A stretch of 47,853 nucleotides of DNA from UBA922 sp964565405 (GCA_964565405.1 CAZMEW010000005.1:1-47853), one strand, 5' to 3'. Counted from the stretch's first letter, positions 25,353-33,693 are shown. Notes: a model not told the origin generated them from the letters alone. Made by a program: numbers and translations.

Positions 25353-25362
25353 CCCCCCCCCC
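25353..25362 (+). repeat. Homopolymeric C10 tract in the unit F leader
   Basis: Ten consecutive C inside a GC-rich leader of an AT-rich genome, between the promoter and the start codon. Such tracts slip during replication and sequencing; the length may vary in the population or in the assembly. Confidence 0.8.
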
Positions 25363-25495
25363 GCGGAGATATATCAATGACTTACTATCCCCCAACCACT
25401 AGATAGACTACAGCTCATACCCGAGCTTGCTTACGAAGAACAGCGCTGTCTCATCGACGGCACCATCTGACTAAGACTGAGACAAGGAGAAAACA

Positions 25496-25762
25496 ATGGG
25501 ACTCTGGAAGAAGCTACTATCTATCCTGAAGCCACATGATGAGAAGAGGAGGATCAGTCGCGATGCCAAAGAATGGCACCTGATCGCCAATATGATTCAT
25601 GATCTCGACCGCTACGACGACGAGCGTGTCTATCATGCATATGTCCGATTCAAGACATCGAAAGATGTGCCGTCTACGTGGCATCATGACCTCTACGATG
25701 AGACCAAGAGGTACCGCCCGACGCTCGCTGGCCACATGGTCCGCTTGGGCGAGGCGCCCTAG
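25496..25762 (+). CDS. Small hypothetical protein of unit F (88 aa)
   Basis: No family recognised. AAGGAGA nine bases ahead of the ATG fixes the start. A basic N-terminal segment of about 25 residues (KKLLSILKPHDEKRR) leads into a mixed-charge protein rich in His, Asp, Tyr and Trp, including HDLDRYDDERVYHAYVRF and TWHHDLYDETKRY. The many His/Asp/Tyr residues could bind metal or nucleic acid, but no catalytic motif is clear. It has no membrane segment. The reading frame has GC-rich codons, and a CCCGTGT/ACACGGG hairpin (25769-25797) begins right after the stop, exactly as in units A to E. It therefore belongs to the same class of expression units, about 20 kb from the array. Confidence 0.7.
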   Translation: MGLWKKLLSILKPHDEKRRISRDAKEWHLIANMIHDLDRYDDERVYHAYVRFKTSKDVPSTWHHDLYDETKRYRPTLAGHMVRLGEAP

Positions 25763-25835
25763 CCGCCCCCCGTGTTTGTCCACTCGATAGACACGGGCGG
25801 CACAAACACATTCACCTTTATAGGGGTGTTTTTTT
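25763..25835 (+). terminator. Post-stop hairpin and terminator of unit F
   Basis: CCCGTGT (25769-25775) pairs with ACACGGG (25791-25797). CACC (25813-25816) pairs with GGTG (25825-25828) before a seven-T run. It also lies just past the end of the convergent mnmA gene. Confidence 0.75.
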
Positions 25836-25839
25836 ATTT

Positions 25840-26925
25840 TTATGAGATTACTCCACCACCCAGACATTCTCCTTTTTTATACAAGACTGCAAACTGCCCT
25901 GGACTGATTGCACGTTGAGGACTATCACAAATGATAGTAATATTTTGTGGATTTGAAACATGCACGGTACATTTTTCTAATTTTTGACGATGGCGAAAAC
26001 GCGCGAGGCAATCAAATGACGAATGTAGTGGTCTACCCGAAATCCAGTGCATGTTTTCAACTTTGATCTCTCTAGTAAACAACCTCGGATCATCTTCATG
26101 TCCCACAATCAATTCATTTTTTTCTATATTTTTACCCACCACATACAGCGGTCGCTCTCCCCCAGCTTGTACAAATCCATGACGCTGTCCAATGGTGTAG
26201 AATGAAAGTCCTTCATGTTCACCAATTATTTCCCCCTCTGACTTCCGTACTTTTCCCTTTTTTCCCTTGATACGCTTTTCCAAAAATTCTTTTATCGGCA
26301 CTTCACCGATAAAACAAATCCCCATACTTTCTTCTTTTTGTGCGGTTGGCAATTCAAATTTTTCTGCGAGTTTTCTCACTTCACTCTTCGTGTGTTTTCC
26401 AATCGGGAACATAGCGTGTGAGAGTTGTTCTTGGTTCAGTTGATGTAAGAAATATGTCTGATCTTTTTCCATATCAACCGACTCGAGTAAGTGATACGTT
26501 TTACTTTTTTTCTCCACCTGCGCGTAGTGTCCTGTTGCAAGAATATCAAACCCCCTATTTTTTGCGGCTTCAAGCCATGCTCCATATTTGATCAAACTAT
26601 TACACAGAATATCAGGATTCGGTGTACGCCCGGCTTCGTATTCTCGATACACATATTCGAGTACTTTTTCTCTATACTCTTTTCTAAAATCAAGCTTAAG
26701 CAAGGCAATATCCAATCGCGCGGCCACTCGCAATGCATCTCGATATTCGGGGATCCAACATGATTCTCCATCAGTAGTCACCGCTTCGTCAGCTGTATCA
26801 TAATTGATCATGAAGGCGGCAGTAACGTCATATCCCGCCTTAACCAAAAGAGCGGCGGCAACTGATGAGTCGACACCGCCAGACATGGCGATGAGAATTT
26901 TTTCTTTATTACGCTTAAAAAACAT
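25840..26925 (-). CDS. mnmA: tRNA-specific 2-thiouridylase MnmA
   Basis: Installs the sulfur of 2-thiouridine at position 34 of the tRNAs for Lys, Glu and Gln, using ATP and a persulfide relay. The ATP-pyrophosphatase loop SGGVDSS is at residues 15-21. The two catalytic cysteines are present: one in the DILCNSL segment near residue 105 and one in GICFIGEV near 200. The KDQTYFLHQL segment and the C-terminal beta-barrel are also present. The length of 361 is normal. The gene is alone, with its own promoter whose start point is only about three bases before the ATG, so translation is probably leaderless. The adjacent GC-rich unit F converges on it. Confidence 0.97.
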   Translation of the reverse strand: MFFKRNKEKILIAMSGGVDSSVAAALLVKAGYDVTAAFMINYDTADEAVTTDGESCWIPEYRDALRVAARLDIALLKLDFRKEYREKVLEYVYREYEAGRTPNPDILCNSLIKYGAWLEAAKNRGFDILATGHYAQVEKKSKTYHLLESVDMEKDQTYFLHQLNQEQLSHAMFPIGKHTKSEVRKLAEKFELPTAQKEESMGICFIGEVPIKEFLEKRIKGKKGKVRKSEGEIIGEHEGLSFYTIGQRHGFVQAGGERPLYVVGKNIEKNELIVGHEDDPRLFTREIKVENMHWISGRPLHSSFDCLARFRHRQKLEKCTVHVSNPQNITIICDSPQRAISPGQFAVLYKKGECLGGGVIS

Positions 26926-26934
26926 AGCGGCGCT

Positions 26935-26963
26935 ATGATACCAAAAAAACTTGTTAAAATCAA
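26935..26963 (-). promoter_or_regulatory. Promoter of mnmA
   Basis: Minus-strand TTGATT (26958-26963), 17-base spacer, TATCAT (26935-26940). The predicted start is near 26928, three bases from the ATG. Confidence 0.6.
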
Positions 26964-26975
26964 CAGAACACAGAT

Positions 26976-27016
26976 CTAACGAATTTAATGGAATTCGAAC
27001 GAATTTAATTCGTCTT
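26976..27016. repeat. Short AT-rich direct repeat and palindrome
   Basis: AACGAATTTAAT occurs twice about 20 bases apart, and the second copy forms the 15-base palindrome ACGAATT-T-AATTCGT. It lies in the 130-base gap between mnmA and the next gene. Nothing else is apparent in this gap. Confidence 0.45.
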
Positions 27017-27055
27017 TATTTCGTATTATTCTGTCCAATTCGTGTTCTATAAACT

Positions 27056-27511
27056 TTACTTACTTTTCTTAGTTAATCCTTTTTCATCAAACGTATAGGT
27101 CCGATCAAATTCAAATCCAGCATATGACGTAGTTGCTAGTACCAACACAATCCCTATATAAAATTTCCAGTCTGTATACATTGTCTTAAGTAAGTCCCAC
27201 CCACCTCCATTAGGGACACTCAGTACAAGCATCGTGGCATCAAGAATATAGAAGATAACTAATGTAAAAATACCGAGAATGAGCCCCCTCTTGAACGATG
27301 GTTGAAATTTTCTGAAATACCATTTTGAAAATACAAGTACCAGTGGAATAAGAACTATCCAGTATATAATACATTGTACAAGTGGAATATCATTTGGCAT
27401 TGCAGATGGGTCGACTTTGAAAAATACTGACAGTAGCGCAAACAGAACAAACAAGGCACTGTAGAGTAAGATCGAAAAACCACACGCGCGTCCTATAGCT
27501 ATGTCTTTCAT
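27056..27511 (-). CDS. Four-helix membrane protein of unknown function
   Basis: I do not recognise the family. The 151-residue protein has four hydrophobic segments (about residues 10-32, 45-62, 75-98 and 115-132) with short charged loops. A basic segment RKFQPSFKRG lies between the second and third helices, and a hydrophilic tail ends in Lys-rich residues. It is the last gene of the apparent run 32177 to 27056 (membrane protein, ftsW, murG, VirD4-like ATPase, this gene), starting 25 bases after the ATPase stop. Being downstream of cell-wall and DNA-translocation genes, it could be an accessory envelope protein. Confidence 0.6.
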   Translation of the reverse strand: MKDIAIGRACGFSILLYSALFVLFALLSVFFKVDPSAMPNDIPLVQCIIYWIVLIPLVLVFSKWYFRKFQPSFKRGLILGIFTLVIFYILDATMLVLSVPNGGGWDLLKTMYTDWKFYIGIVLVLATTSYAGFEFDRTYTFDEKGLTKKSK

Positions 27512-27536
27512 ATATCTAAAAAATTACAGATTAATT

Positions 27537-29504
27537 TTAAACTAAATCATCAAAACTAATTTCTTCGTCTTCATTTAATTTCTTTGGCGCAGGAGGAACA
27601 ACAGGAGCTTGCTTTGGAGACTGCGGTACTACCGGTCTTGGAACTGTCTCTACCTGAACTGGAGCGTCTGGTATCGCTTCTGGTCTTCGAGATGCTTCGA
27701 ATGGTTGCCGCGTGTTTGGTGGTGGTGCATTCTCAAAAGTTGAAGACTGTCCTCCATCCATCACACGTTCCCCACCTTCTCTATTTTTCTTTCTCCTTCT
27801 TCGCCTTCGTTTTTTACTTGGAGTTAATTCCGCCCCCACTGTTTGGGTTCCTGTCGTTATTGGAGTGGATTGAAGCGATGTATTTTTCTCGTTTGAATTA
27901 TTCTGATGCGGTAATAATGGTGTATGTGGACGCGCGGTATCACGTGGCTTCAGATCACTGAGAGAAATAGTCTTCTTTTCATAATCTTCACTTCTCTTCG
28001 TGTCCCGTCTTTCTGCAACGGCTGGTTTTATGTCATTTTTTTTCTGTGGTTCATGATTTTCTATTAGCGGTATTGGTCGAGCGGAGGGTAATTGAGGTTT
28101 TGTTTTTTCACTCGGGAGTTTTTTTAGTTCAGAAAAACCTGAGCCAACCACCGGTGTTTCTCCTTCTTCGCCAACGTCTTCTTCATCAGTCTCAGATGCA
28201 CTCCAGCGACTGATTTTTTCTTCAACCAACTCGCGTTTGCGGCTGTATCGTTCACGGGATATGCGGATTACTTTTTCGGCCGAACCTGTCGGATGCGCCA
28301 GTGGTGGCAAGGTCATCGCACTGAATGGATGCGAAGCCACACCATCGATCATAAGCTTGAGAATTACCTGATACTTCGTAAGATTTACAATATCTTCTTC
28401 GGTGAATGTTGGGGTAAATTCTTTCACCAGCATCTCAGCATCAGCGCCGCCGATACGGAAGGTAACAATCGTTCCCACATTTCCAAATACCGCATTAGCC
28501 ACTACTTCATCGAGTTGAGCCACGTACTGATGGGCCATGATTAGACTGAGGCGATATTTGCGAGCTTCTGACAAGATATTTGCAAACGATGGTGTCGCAA
28601 AATTTTGAAACTCATCTACGTAGAGAAAAAAATCTTTTCGATCAGCTTCTGGAGTATCTACGCGCTCCATGGCGGAAAGTTGGAGTTTGGTAATAAGCAT
28701 TCCACCTAATAATCGACTATTATCTTCTCCGATACGTCCTTTTGACAAATTCATGATGAATATTTTCTTTGAATCCATGATGTCTCTCACGTCGATTGTT
28801 GATTTTACCTGTGCAACCATGTTTCTAATAATGGATACAGACAAAAATTGACCGATTTTATTCTGAATCGGAGCGACCGCTTCTTTTGCGTATCGTTCAT
28901 CATAATTCGCAAACTCATCTCGCCAAAATGCTTTGATAACAGGATCTTTCAAATGTTTCACTACCCGTTTGCGATAATTCTTGTCTGAAAGGAGACGATT
29001 GACACCTAATAGTGTTGATCCTGGATAATCAAGTAACGCGAGCAGCGTATTGTTCAAAATATACTCCATTCTTGAACTCCACACATCAGGCCAGATTTTT
29101 TTGAAGGTTCCCATAAGACCCGCAGCAACTAGATGTTTTTGCTCTTCGGTCTTTACCTCCAAAATATTAAATCCGATTGGATTCTCTACATCGGCAGGAT
29201 TCAGATAGACCACATCATTCATGCGCCACGATGGAATATGATTGATGATTTTTTCCGCAAAATCTCCGTGTGGATCCACCAATCCAACCCCATGCCCCGC
29301 ATAGATATCAGAGAGTACCATGTTTTCCATGATAGTCGTTTTTCCCATACCAGTTTTCCCGATCACATACATGTGGCGGCGACGATCATCAGTTTTTATA
29401 CCAAATCGCCGCATCTGATTGCGGAATGTTGTCTGTGCGAAGACACAAATCTCATCTTTTTTCTTGGGGACTTGTCCCGGAGTCGTCAGATGTTGTGTGG
29501 GCAT
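27537..29504 (-). CDS. VirD4/TraD-like DNA-translocation ATPase with a long disordered tail
   Basis: A RecA-fold motor related to type IV coupling proteins and other DNA-pumping ATPases. Walker A GKTGMGKTT is at residues 49-57 and Walker B FFLYVDEFQN near 290. Between and after them are the family's NLSKGRIGEDNSRLLGGM, an SEARKYRLSLIMAHQY segment and a FRIGGADAEML stretch. From about residue 430 the protein becomes Pro/Glu/Lys-rich and apparently disordered, with an unusual KKRRRRRRKKN run near 563 that could hold DNA. No membrane helices are visible at the N-terminus, unlike VirD4 and TraD. It follows murG by 55 bases. No relaxase or other type IV secretion genes are nearby, so a role in DNA uptake, export or segregation is undecided. 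Confidence 0.75.
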   Translation of the reverse strand: MPTQHLTTPGQVPKKKDEICVFAQTTFRNQMRRFGIKTDDRRRHMYVIGKTGMGKTTIMENMVLSDIYAGHGVGLVDPHGDFAEKIINHIPSWRMNDVVYLNPADVENPIGFNILEVKTEEQKHLVAAGLMGTFKKIWPDVWSSRMEYILNNTLLALLDYPGSTLLGVNRLLSDKNYRKRVVKHLKDPVIKAFWRDEFANYDERYAKEAVAPIQNKIGQFLSVSIIRNMVAQVKSTIDVRDIMDSKKIFIMNLSKGRIGEDNSRLLGGMLITKLQLSAMERVDTPEADRKDFFLYVDEFQNFATPSFANILSEARKYRLSLIMAHQYVAQLDEVVANAVFGNVGTIVTFRIGGADAEMLVKEFTPTFTEEDIVNLTKYQVILKLMIDGVASHPFSAMTLPPLAHPTGSAEKVIRISRERYSRKRELVEEKISRWSASETDEEDVGEEGETPVVGSGFSELKKLPSEKTKPQLPSARPIPLIENHEPQKKNDIKPAVAERRDTKRSEDYEKKTISLSDLKPRDTARPHTPLLPHQNNSNEKNTSLQSTPITTGTQTVGAELTPSKKRRRRRRKKNREGGERVMDGGQSSTFENAPPPNTRQPFEASRRPEAIPDAPVQVETVPRPVVPQSPKQAPVVPPAPKKLNEDEEISFDDLV

Positions 29505-29559
29505 GGAAGAGAATTAACTACTATTAATTGGTAGTATAGCACAAAAAACCGAGTAGTTG

Positions 29560-30633
29560 CTATCGTTTTAGCTGCATGCAAATATCTCGTATATCTTCTC
29601 TTGAAGCGACTTTGAGTATATCATGCATTCTTCTTGCCAACTCTTGCGTGGTCTCCGGATTAGTAACTAATTCCCTAATCTTCTTTGCAAGATAGAGTCC
29701 ATCCGCAGTCAATTCGTTAATGAGAATTGCAGCACCAGCTCGCTCCAGGAATCTCACATTCTCAATTTGATGACCAGGTTTTGGAATAATAATACATGGT
29801 TTCTCGAGTGCTGCCGCCTCGGTCAGTGTGCCAAAACCTCCTCTACATACGACAATATCTGCTGCCGCATACGCATCTTTCATTTCAGCACCTAAAAATT
29901 GATATACGCGATAATGAGGAAATAACTCTGCAGTTTTGGTTACCGACTCTTGCGGACGTTCGCGACCTGAAAGATGGAGAATTTCCGCGTATTGACTTAC
30001 ATGCGGCACAGCTTCAGCAATAAGTTGATTAACTCGAAGCGACCCCGTCCCCCCTCCGATCACCACGACAACCGGAAGATTGGGTGATAGATCAAACATT
30101 TTTTGTGCACGGGATTTATCCCCCTCGAAAATTTCTTTTCGTACTGGATTACCCAGCCACTTTGTTTTTCGTTTTGAAAATTGCGAGGTTGTTTGGGATA
30201 ACGATGTCGTAATCACTCGGGCAAATGGTGCCATCAGTCTGTTCGCAAGCCCCACCTCCACATCCTGCTGATGAATCCACGTAGGAATACCCAGAAGCCA
30301 TGCTGCAAGATGTACGGGCACTGACACGAATCCACCTGCGGAGATACAAATATCAGGAGATACTTTCAAGAGTATGTGCAGCGCATAAAAAAAACCTCCC
30401 ACTACTCGCGCAATATCAAAAATATTCAAAAAAGAAAAATATCGGCGAAATTTTCCCGCAGGAATGGCGCGAAATGGGATGTCATGTTCAAGCAGGAGTT
30501 CCTGCTCAGGACCATTTTTGGTCCCGATCCAAAAAAATTCTGCACGCTTCTCTGTTTCTATTATCACATCCTTGATTGCAAGAAGTGGTGTTACTGGACC
30601 AAGTGTTCCACCGCCAGAGAAAAGAATTTTCAT
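29560..30633 (-). CDS. murG: MurG-like UDP-GlcNAc:lipid I N-acetylglucosaminyltransferase
   Basis: Transfers GlcNAc from UDP-GlcNAc to lipid I to make lipid II, the last cytoplasmic step of peptidoglycan synthesis. The GT-B glycosyltransferase is recognised by its length of 357, SAGGFVSVPVHLAAWLLGIP in the first domain, WLGNPVRKEI at the domain boundary, and GGGTGSLRVN and CRGGFGTLTEAAALEKPCIIIP in the nucleotide-binding domain. The N-terminal loop, GGTGGH in typical MurG, reads GGTLGP here, and the HEQN motif is HQQD. It is 48 bases downstream of ftsW, the usual partner. Either this lineage has a modified active site or the acceptor differs. Confidence 0.9.
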   Translation of the reverse strand: MKILFSGGGTLGPVTPLLAIKDVIIETEKRAEFFWIGTKNGPEQELLLEHDIPFRAIPAGKFRRYFSFLNIFDIARVVGGFFYALHILLKVSPDICISAGGFVSVPVHLAAWLLGIPTWIHQQDVEVGLANRLMAPFARVITTSLSQTTSQFSKRKTKWLGNPVRKEIFEGDKSRAQKMFDLSPNLPVVVVIGGGTGSLRVNQLIAEAVPHVSQYAEILHLSGRERPQESVTKTAELFPHYRVYQFLGAEMKDAYAAADIVVCRGGFGTLTEAAALEKPCIIIPKPGHQIENVRFLERAGAAILINELTADGLYLAKKIRELVTNPETTQELARRMHDILKVASREDIRDICMQLKR

Positions 30634-30681
30634 AATTGTATTGAATTTATAGTATTGTTATTTTGTAATTTTTTACTGAAT

Positions 30682-31791
30682 TCATCCATGTTTACTGACA
30701 TTTACCACCATTCCGAGTGATGCCATACCAATCATTAATGCGGTACCTCCATGACTTACAAATGGCAGAGGAACACCCGTAAGTGGAAGCATACCGACCA
30801 TTGCACCAATATTCATAATCATCTGGAGTCCGAGCCACGTCATAACGCCCAATACCAAATATTTACCAAATTCGTCAGTGGTGTTATCCGCAATTTTGAA
30901 TCCACGGAAAACCAATAACACATACAATGCGATACAAGCAACCGCTACGATAAAGCCCAACTCTTCTGCTGCAACAGCAAAAATACTATCTGCATGCACT
31001 TCAGGTAAATATTGGAATTTCTGGCGTGAATGCCCCAGCCCCAGCCCAAACCATCCACCCGTACCGATTGCAAGAAACGCTTGGTTGATCTGGTATCCCT
31101 GCCCTTCTGGATCAAGCTCGGGATGAAGAAATGTCATAAAACGATCTGCACGATATGGAGCTGCAAATATCATGATTCCTACCGCAACGATTCCGACCAG
31201 GAACACAATAAGCAAATGATTGAGCCTTGCTTTTGCAAAAAATAGCATCGTCACAATTAGGGCTCCCAAGATAAACATCCCACCAGTATCTGGCTGTAAT
31301 GCGACGAGTATTGCAGGAATAAGAGCAACAATTAAAATGGAAAAAAAACCGTGTGCTTCTCTAATTCTGCTACCTGCTGAAGATAACACAGCAGCGAGAT
31401 AAATGACGAGTGCCAACTTTGTGGCTTCGATAGGTTGAAACGAAAAATTACCAAGTACGATCCAACTTTTTGCAAACGTATTATTATCAGACCCAATACC
31501 CGGAATAAAAACTAGCATTAAGCCGATACATGCGAGTATAAAAATGGGAAGCGCATATTTTCTCCACACCGAATAATTGATTTTTGACATGATAAGAAAA
31601 AGAACAATACCAGGTAAAAATCCCAAAAAAAACTGTCGCTTGATAAAAAAATACGCATCGGAAAAACGATCGAGACCAACTGCAACTCCAGCCGAACTTA
31701 AGACCAATAATCCAAATAGCAAAATAGCCCCTGCATACGCAATAAATACGTAATCAGTGCTATGGGAGGTGAGACTCGCTGTTCGGCGCAT
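30682..31791 (-). CDS. ftsW: FtsW/RodA-family lipid II polymerase (probably FtsW)
   Basis: A SEDS-family membrane glycosyltransferase that polymerises lipid II at the division site. It has about ten hydrophobic segments in 369 residues. Family motifs include FSFQPIEATKLALV (the SFQPSE motif), QPDTGG, a GWFGLGLGHSRQKFQYLPEVHADSIFAVAAEELGF-type block read in two parts, and the final PLPFVSHGGTALM. The block with YLPEVHxDSIFA before murG is typical of FtsW rather than RodA. It precedes murG on the same strand and follows a small membrane protein by 23 bases. Confidence 0.95.
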   Translation of the reverse strand: MRRTASLTSHSTDYVFIAYAGAILLFGLLVLSSAGVAVGLDRFSDAYFFIKRQFFLGFLPGIVLFLIMSKINYSVWRKYALPIFILACIGLMLVFIPGIGSDNNTFAKSWIVLGNFSFQPIEATKLALVIYLAAVLSSAGSRIREAHGFFSILIVALIPAILVALQPDTGGMFILGALIVTMLFFAKARLNHLLIVFLVGIVAVGIMIFAAPYRADRFMTFLHPELDPEGQGYQINQAFLAIGTGGWFGLGLGHSRQKFQYLPEVHADSIFAVAAEELGFIVAVACIALYVLLVFRGFKIADNTTDEFGKYLVLGVMTWLGLQMIMNIGAMVGMLPLTGVPLPFVSHGGTALMIGMASLGMVVNVSKHG

Positions 31792-31814
31792 ACGTTATAC
31801 CGAAAATAAGAAAA

Positions 31815-32177
31815 TTATGTATTCAAAAATACAACCAATATACTTGAAATTGTCACAAAAATACTAATGACAACTGATACTGCAAGAAGAAAATAAGATA
31901 ACAACCAGTCTCTTCGGTACAACAGCCATGCACACAAAAAATCAACACAACACAATACAATAGCAATGAGTGAGGTCAGGTACACTTCCCACAACTCACC
32001 TATTCGATCCACCCCAAAAAGTATATTATAATGGAGAAAGACTTGTTCTGTATTATGCGGAATTTGGAATATAAGCCAAGCCAAAGAAAATAGATTGAGG
32101 ATACTCACTGCCCCCACCATGCTTACAACGGGAATTTTGCGTATATATAATTTGAGGGGGTATACTTTGTACTCCAT
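31815..32177 (-). CDS. Small membrane protein upstream of ftsW (120 aa)
   Basis: No named family. Three hydrophobic segments (about residues 17-37, 66-86 and 92-116) and a basic N-terminal tail suggest an integral envelope protein. It starts 23 bases before ftsW in the same direction, so it is probably part of the division/cell-wall operon. A TATACT (32186-32191) ends nine bases before the ATG, which gives a nearly leaderless mRNA. Its promoter region overlaps that of rpmA on the other strand, so the two genes diverge from a shared space of 120 bases. Confidence 0.6.
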   Translation of the reverse strand: MEYKVYPLKLYIRKIPVVSMVGAVSILNLFSLAWLIFQIPHNTEQVFLHYNILFGVDRIGELWEVYLTSLIAIVLCCVDFLCAWLLYRRDWLLSYFLLAVSVVISIFVTISSILVVFLNT

Positions 32178-32208
32178 AGGCCTCTAGTATACCTATGGAT
32201 ATACTATC

Positions 32209-32237
32209 TTGACAAGGAAGCTACAAAGGCGTATACT
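32209..32237 (+). promoter_or_regulatory. Promoter of rpmA
   Basis: Perfect TTGACA (32209-32214), 17-base spacer, TATACT (32232-32237), followed by a leader of about 55 bases. It is almost full consensus, as expected for a ribosomal protein gene. Confidence 0.85.
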
Positions 32238-32297
32238 CCAGGGCACATTGAAAAATGGTGTTAGAAACTTATTTTAAACCCCCTTTACCTTTAAACT

Positions 32298-32645
32298 ATG
32301 GCAACCAAAAAGGCGGGTGGTGCGGTCAGGCTTGGACGTGATTCCAATCCTCAATACCTTGGTGTGAAAGTCGGCGATGGCCAGTCAGTTCACTCAGGGA
32401 TGATCCTCGTCAGACAGCGAGGCACGCGCATTCACCCAGGAAATAATGTCCGCCGTGCAGTAGACGATACTCTCTTCGCGGTAGCGTCAGGAGTTGTAAA
32501 ATTCCAGACCAAGAAACGCAAACGTTTTGATGGAAAATTTAAAACTGCGAAATACGTCCATGTTCGCGACGCTGAAGCAGTCGCAGTAGCAAAAGGAAAA
32601 GCAACTGCAAAAGCACAGGCGAAAGCAACAAAGAAGAAAAAGTAA
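32298..32645 (+). CDS. rpmA: 50S ribosomal protein bL27
   Basis: A large-subunit protein whose N-terminus reaches the peptidyl-transferase centre. The start MATKKAGGAVRLGRDSNP, the ILVRQRGTRIHPG core and GVVKFQ are diagnostic. His at position 3 of typical bL27 is Thr here. The first residues do not show the extra N-terminal extension that is cleaved in Firmicutes. A C-terminal extension rich in Ala and Lys (about residues 85-115) makes it longer than the usual 85 residues. It is monocistronic: consensus promoter before and strong terminator after. bL21, the usual neighbour, is absent from the window. Confidence 0.97.
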   Translation: MATKKAGGAVRLGRDSNPQYLGVKVGDGQSVHSGMILVRQRGTRIHPGNNVRRAVDDTLFAVASGVVKFQTKKRKRFDGKFKTAKYVHVRDAEAVAVAKGKATAKAQAKATKKKK

Positions 32646-32654
32646 ATACCGATG

Positions 32655-32677
32655 ACTCCCCGTAAGGGGAGTTTTTT
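32655..32677 (+). terminator. Terminator of rpmA
   Basis: ACTCCCC (32655-32661), loop GTAA, GGGGAGT (32666-32672) and a six-T run. Confidence 0.9.
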
Positions 32678-32708
32678 GTTTGTAGAGAGATTGGGTGATA
32701 TACTTACG

Positions 32709-32844
32709 TTTACGACTTACGATACATGGAACAATACACACCATAATACTAAATGAATTTCTATGGAGGGGAAATTTCATGATAATTTGAAATTAAAAAT
32801 TCATCAATTTGTCATGCACACAAATAATGTAAGTAAGTCGTAAA
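32709..32844. repeat. Inverted repeat upstream of the HEXXH gene
   Basis: TTTACGACTTAC (32709-32720) and its complement GTAAGTCGTAAA (32833-32844) bracket 112 bases of AT-rich DNA just before the plus-strand membrane protein gene. It could fold the leader or be the ends of a small vanished insertion; no ORF is inside. Confidence 0.4.
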
Positions 32845-32849
32845 AATCT

Positions 32850-33659
32850 ATGCTACTTGAAGCCATCAAACAAATTCTACTCTCAACCATAATCCAAATT
32901 GGCATTGTTTTCGGTTTATTCTTCGTTCTTGGTTTTATCCACTCAATTATTTATAAACTCACCATCAGATATTTTTCTCGTGTCTTTGGGTGGACTGGAA
33001 TTATTGTCACTGGTGTTATTGGCACACCGATACACGAAATCTCGCACTGGCTGATGGCAAAAATTTTCCGCCATCAGGTGCATTCAGTAAGTTTGTTTAG
33101 TCCTGATCGAAACTCCGGAAAGCTTGGTCATGTAGAACATAGCTATGACAGGCGGAGTTCGTATCAAAGCATGGGTAATTTTTTTATCGGTTCATCCCCT
33201 ATTACTTTCTGTTCAGCTGCATTAATTGCTCTCTTGTACGTCTTTTTCGAAAACCCAGCAGCCATTATCACTCCATTAATTACGATTCCTCATACACTCC
33301 ATGAGTTTCTACATGCATGGAGTACGTCGTTTGGAAATGCATGGTCGCAAATTGATTTAGGCAATTGGAAATTCTGGCTCTTCTTTTTTCTCTCGCTCTC
33401 AATCGCGCTTCACATGGCACCAAGTTCGTATGATCAAAAAACTATGTGGAAGGGTTTCTTCCACATTTCATTGCTCATGTTTTTAATTAATATTATTTTG
33501 ACCATTGCCAAAGTTCCTTATACTCAATTTCTTCTCAATCATATTTCCTTCCTGTATACATTTGCCTGGGTATTAGTATATGCGATTGGTATATCTGTAC
33601 TATTCCTATTTCTTTCTTTTATACTATATTGCATTAAACGAATTTTTGTACGAAACTAA
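32850..33659 (+). CDS. Predicted membrane zinc metallopeptidase (HEXXH)
   Basis: A 269-residue integral membrane protein with about seven hydrophobic segments. Residues 58-66 read IGTPIHEISH, a HEXXH zinc motif at the cytoplasmic edge of a helix, preceded by a VTGVIGTP turn as in M50-like intramembrane proteases. The following GKLGHVEHSYDRRSSYQSMGN-type stretch and NFFIGSSPI look conserved. A second acidic ligand is not obvious. It is one of only two ordinary plus-strand genes besides the GC-rich units; a terminator follows directly. Protease activity is a prediction from the motif. Confidence 0.6.
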   Translation: MLLEAIKQILLSTIIQIGIVFGLFFVLGFIHSIIYKLTIRYFSRVFGWTGIIVTGVIGTPIHEISHWLMAKIFRHQVHSVSLFSPDRNSGKLGHVEHSYDRRSSYQSMGNFFIGSSPITFCSAALIALLYVFFENPAAIITPLITIPHTLHEFLHAWSTSFGNAWSQIDLGNWKFWLFFFLSLSIALHMAPSSYDQKTMWKGFFHISLLMFLINIILTIAKVPYTQFLLNHISFLYTFAWVLVYAIGISVLFLFLSFILYCIKRIFVRN

Positions 33660-33686
33660 AACGACGGATTGATCCGTCGTTTTTTA
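33660..33686 (+). terminator. Terminator between convergent genes
   Basis: AACGACGGAT (33660-33669) pairs with ATCCGTCGTT (33672-33681), then a T-run. It can serve the HEXXH gene on the left and the minus-strand gene ending at 33694. Confidence 0.85.
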
Positions 33687-33693
33687 TATGTCT

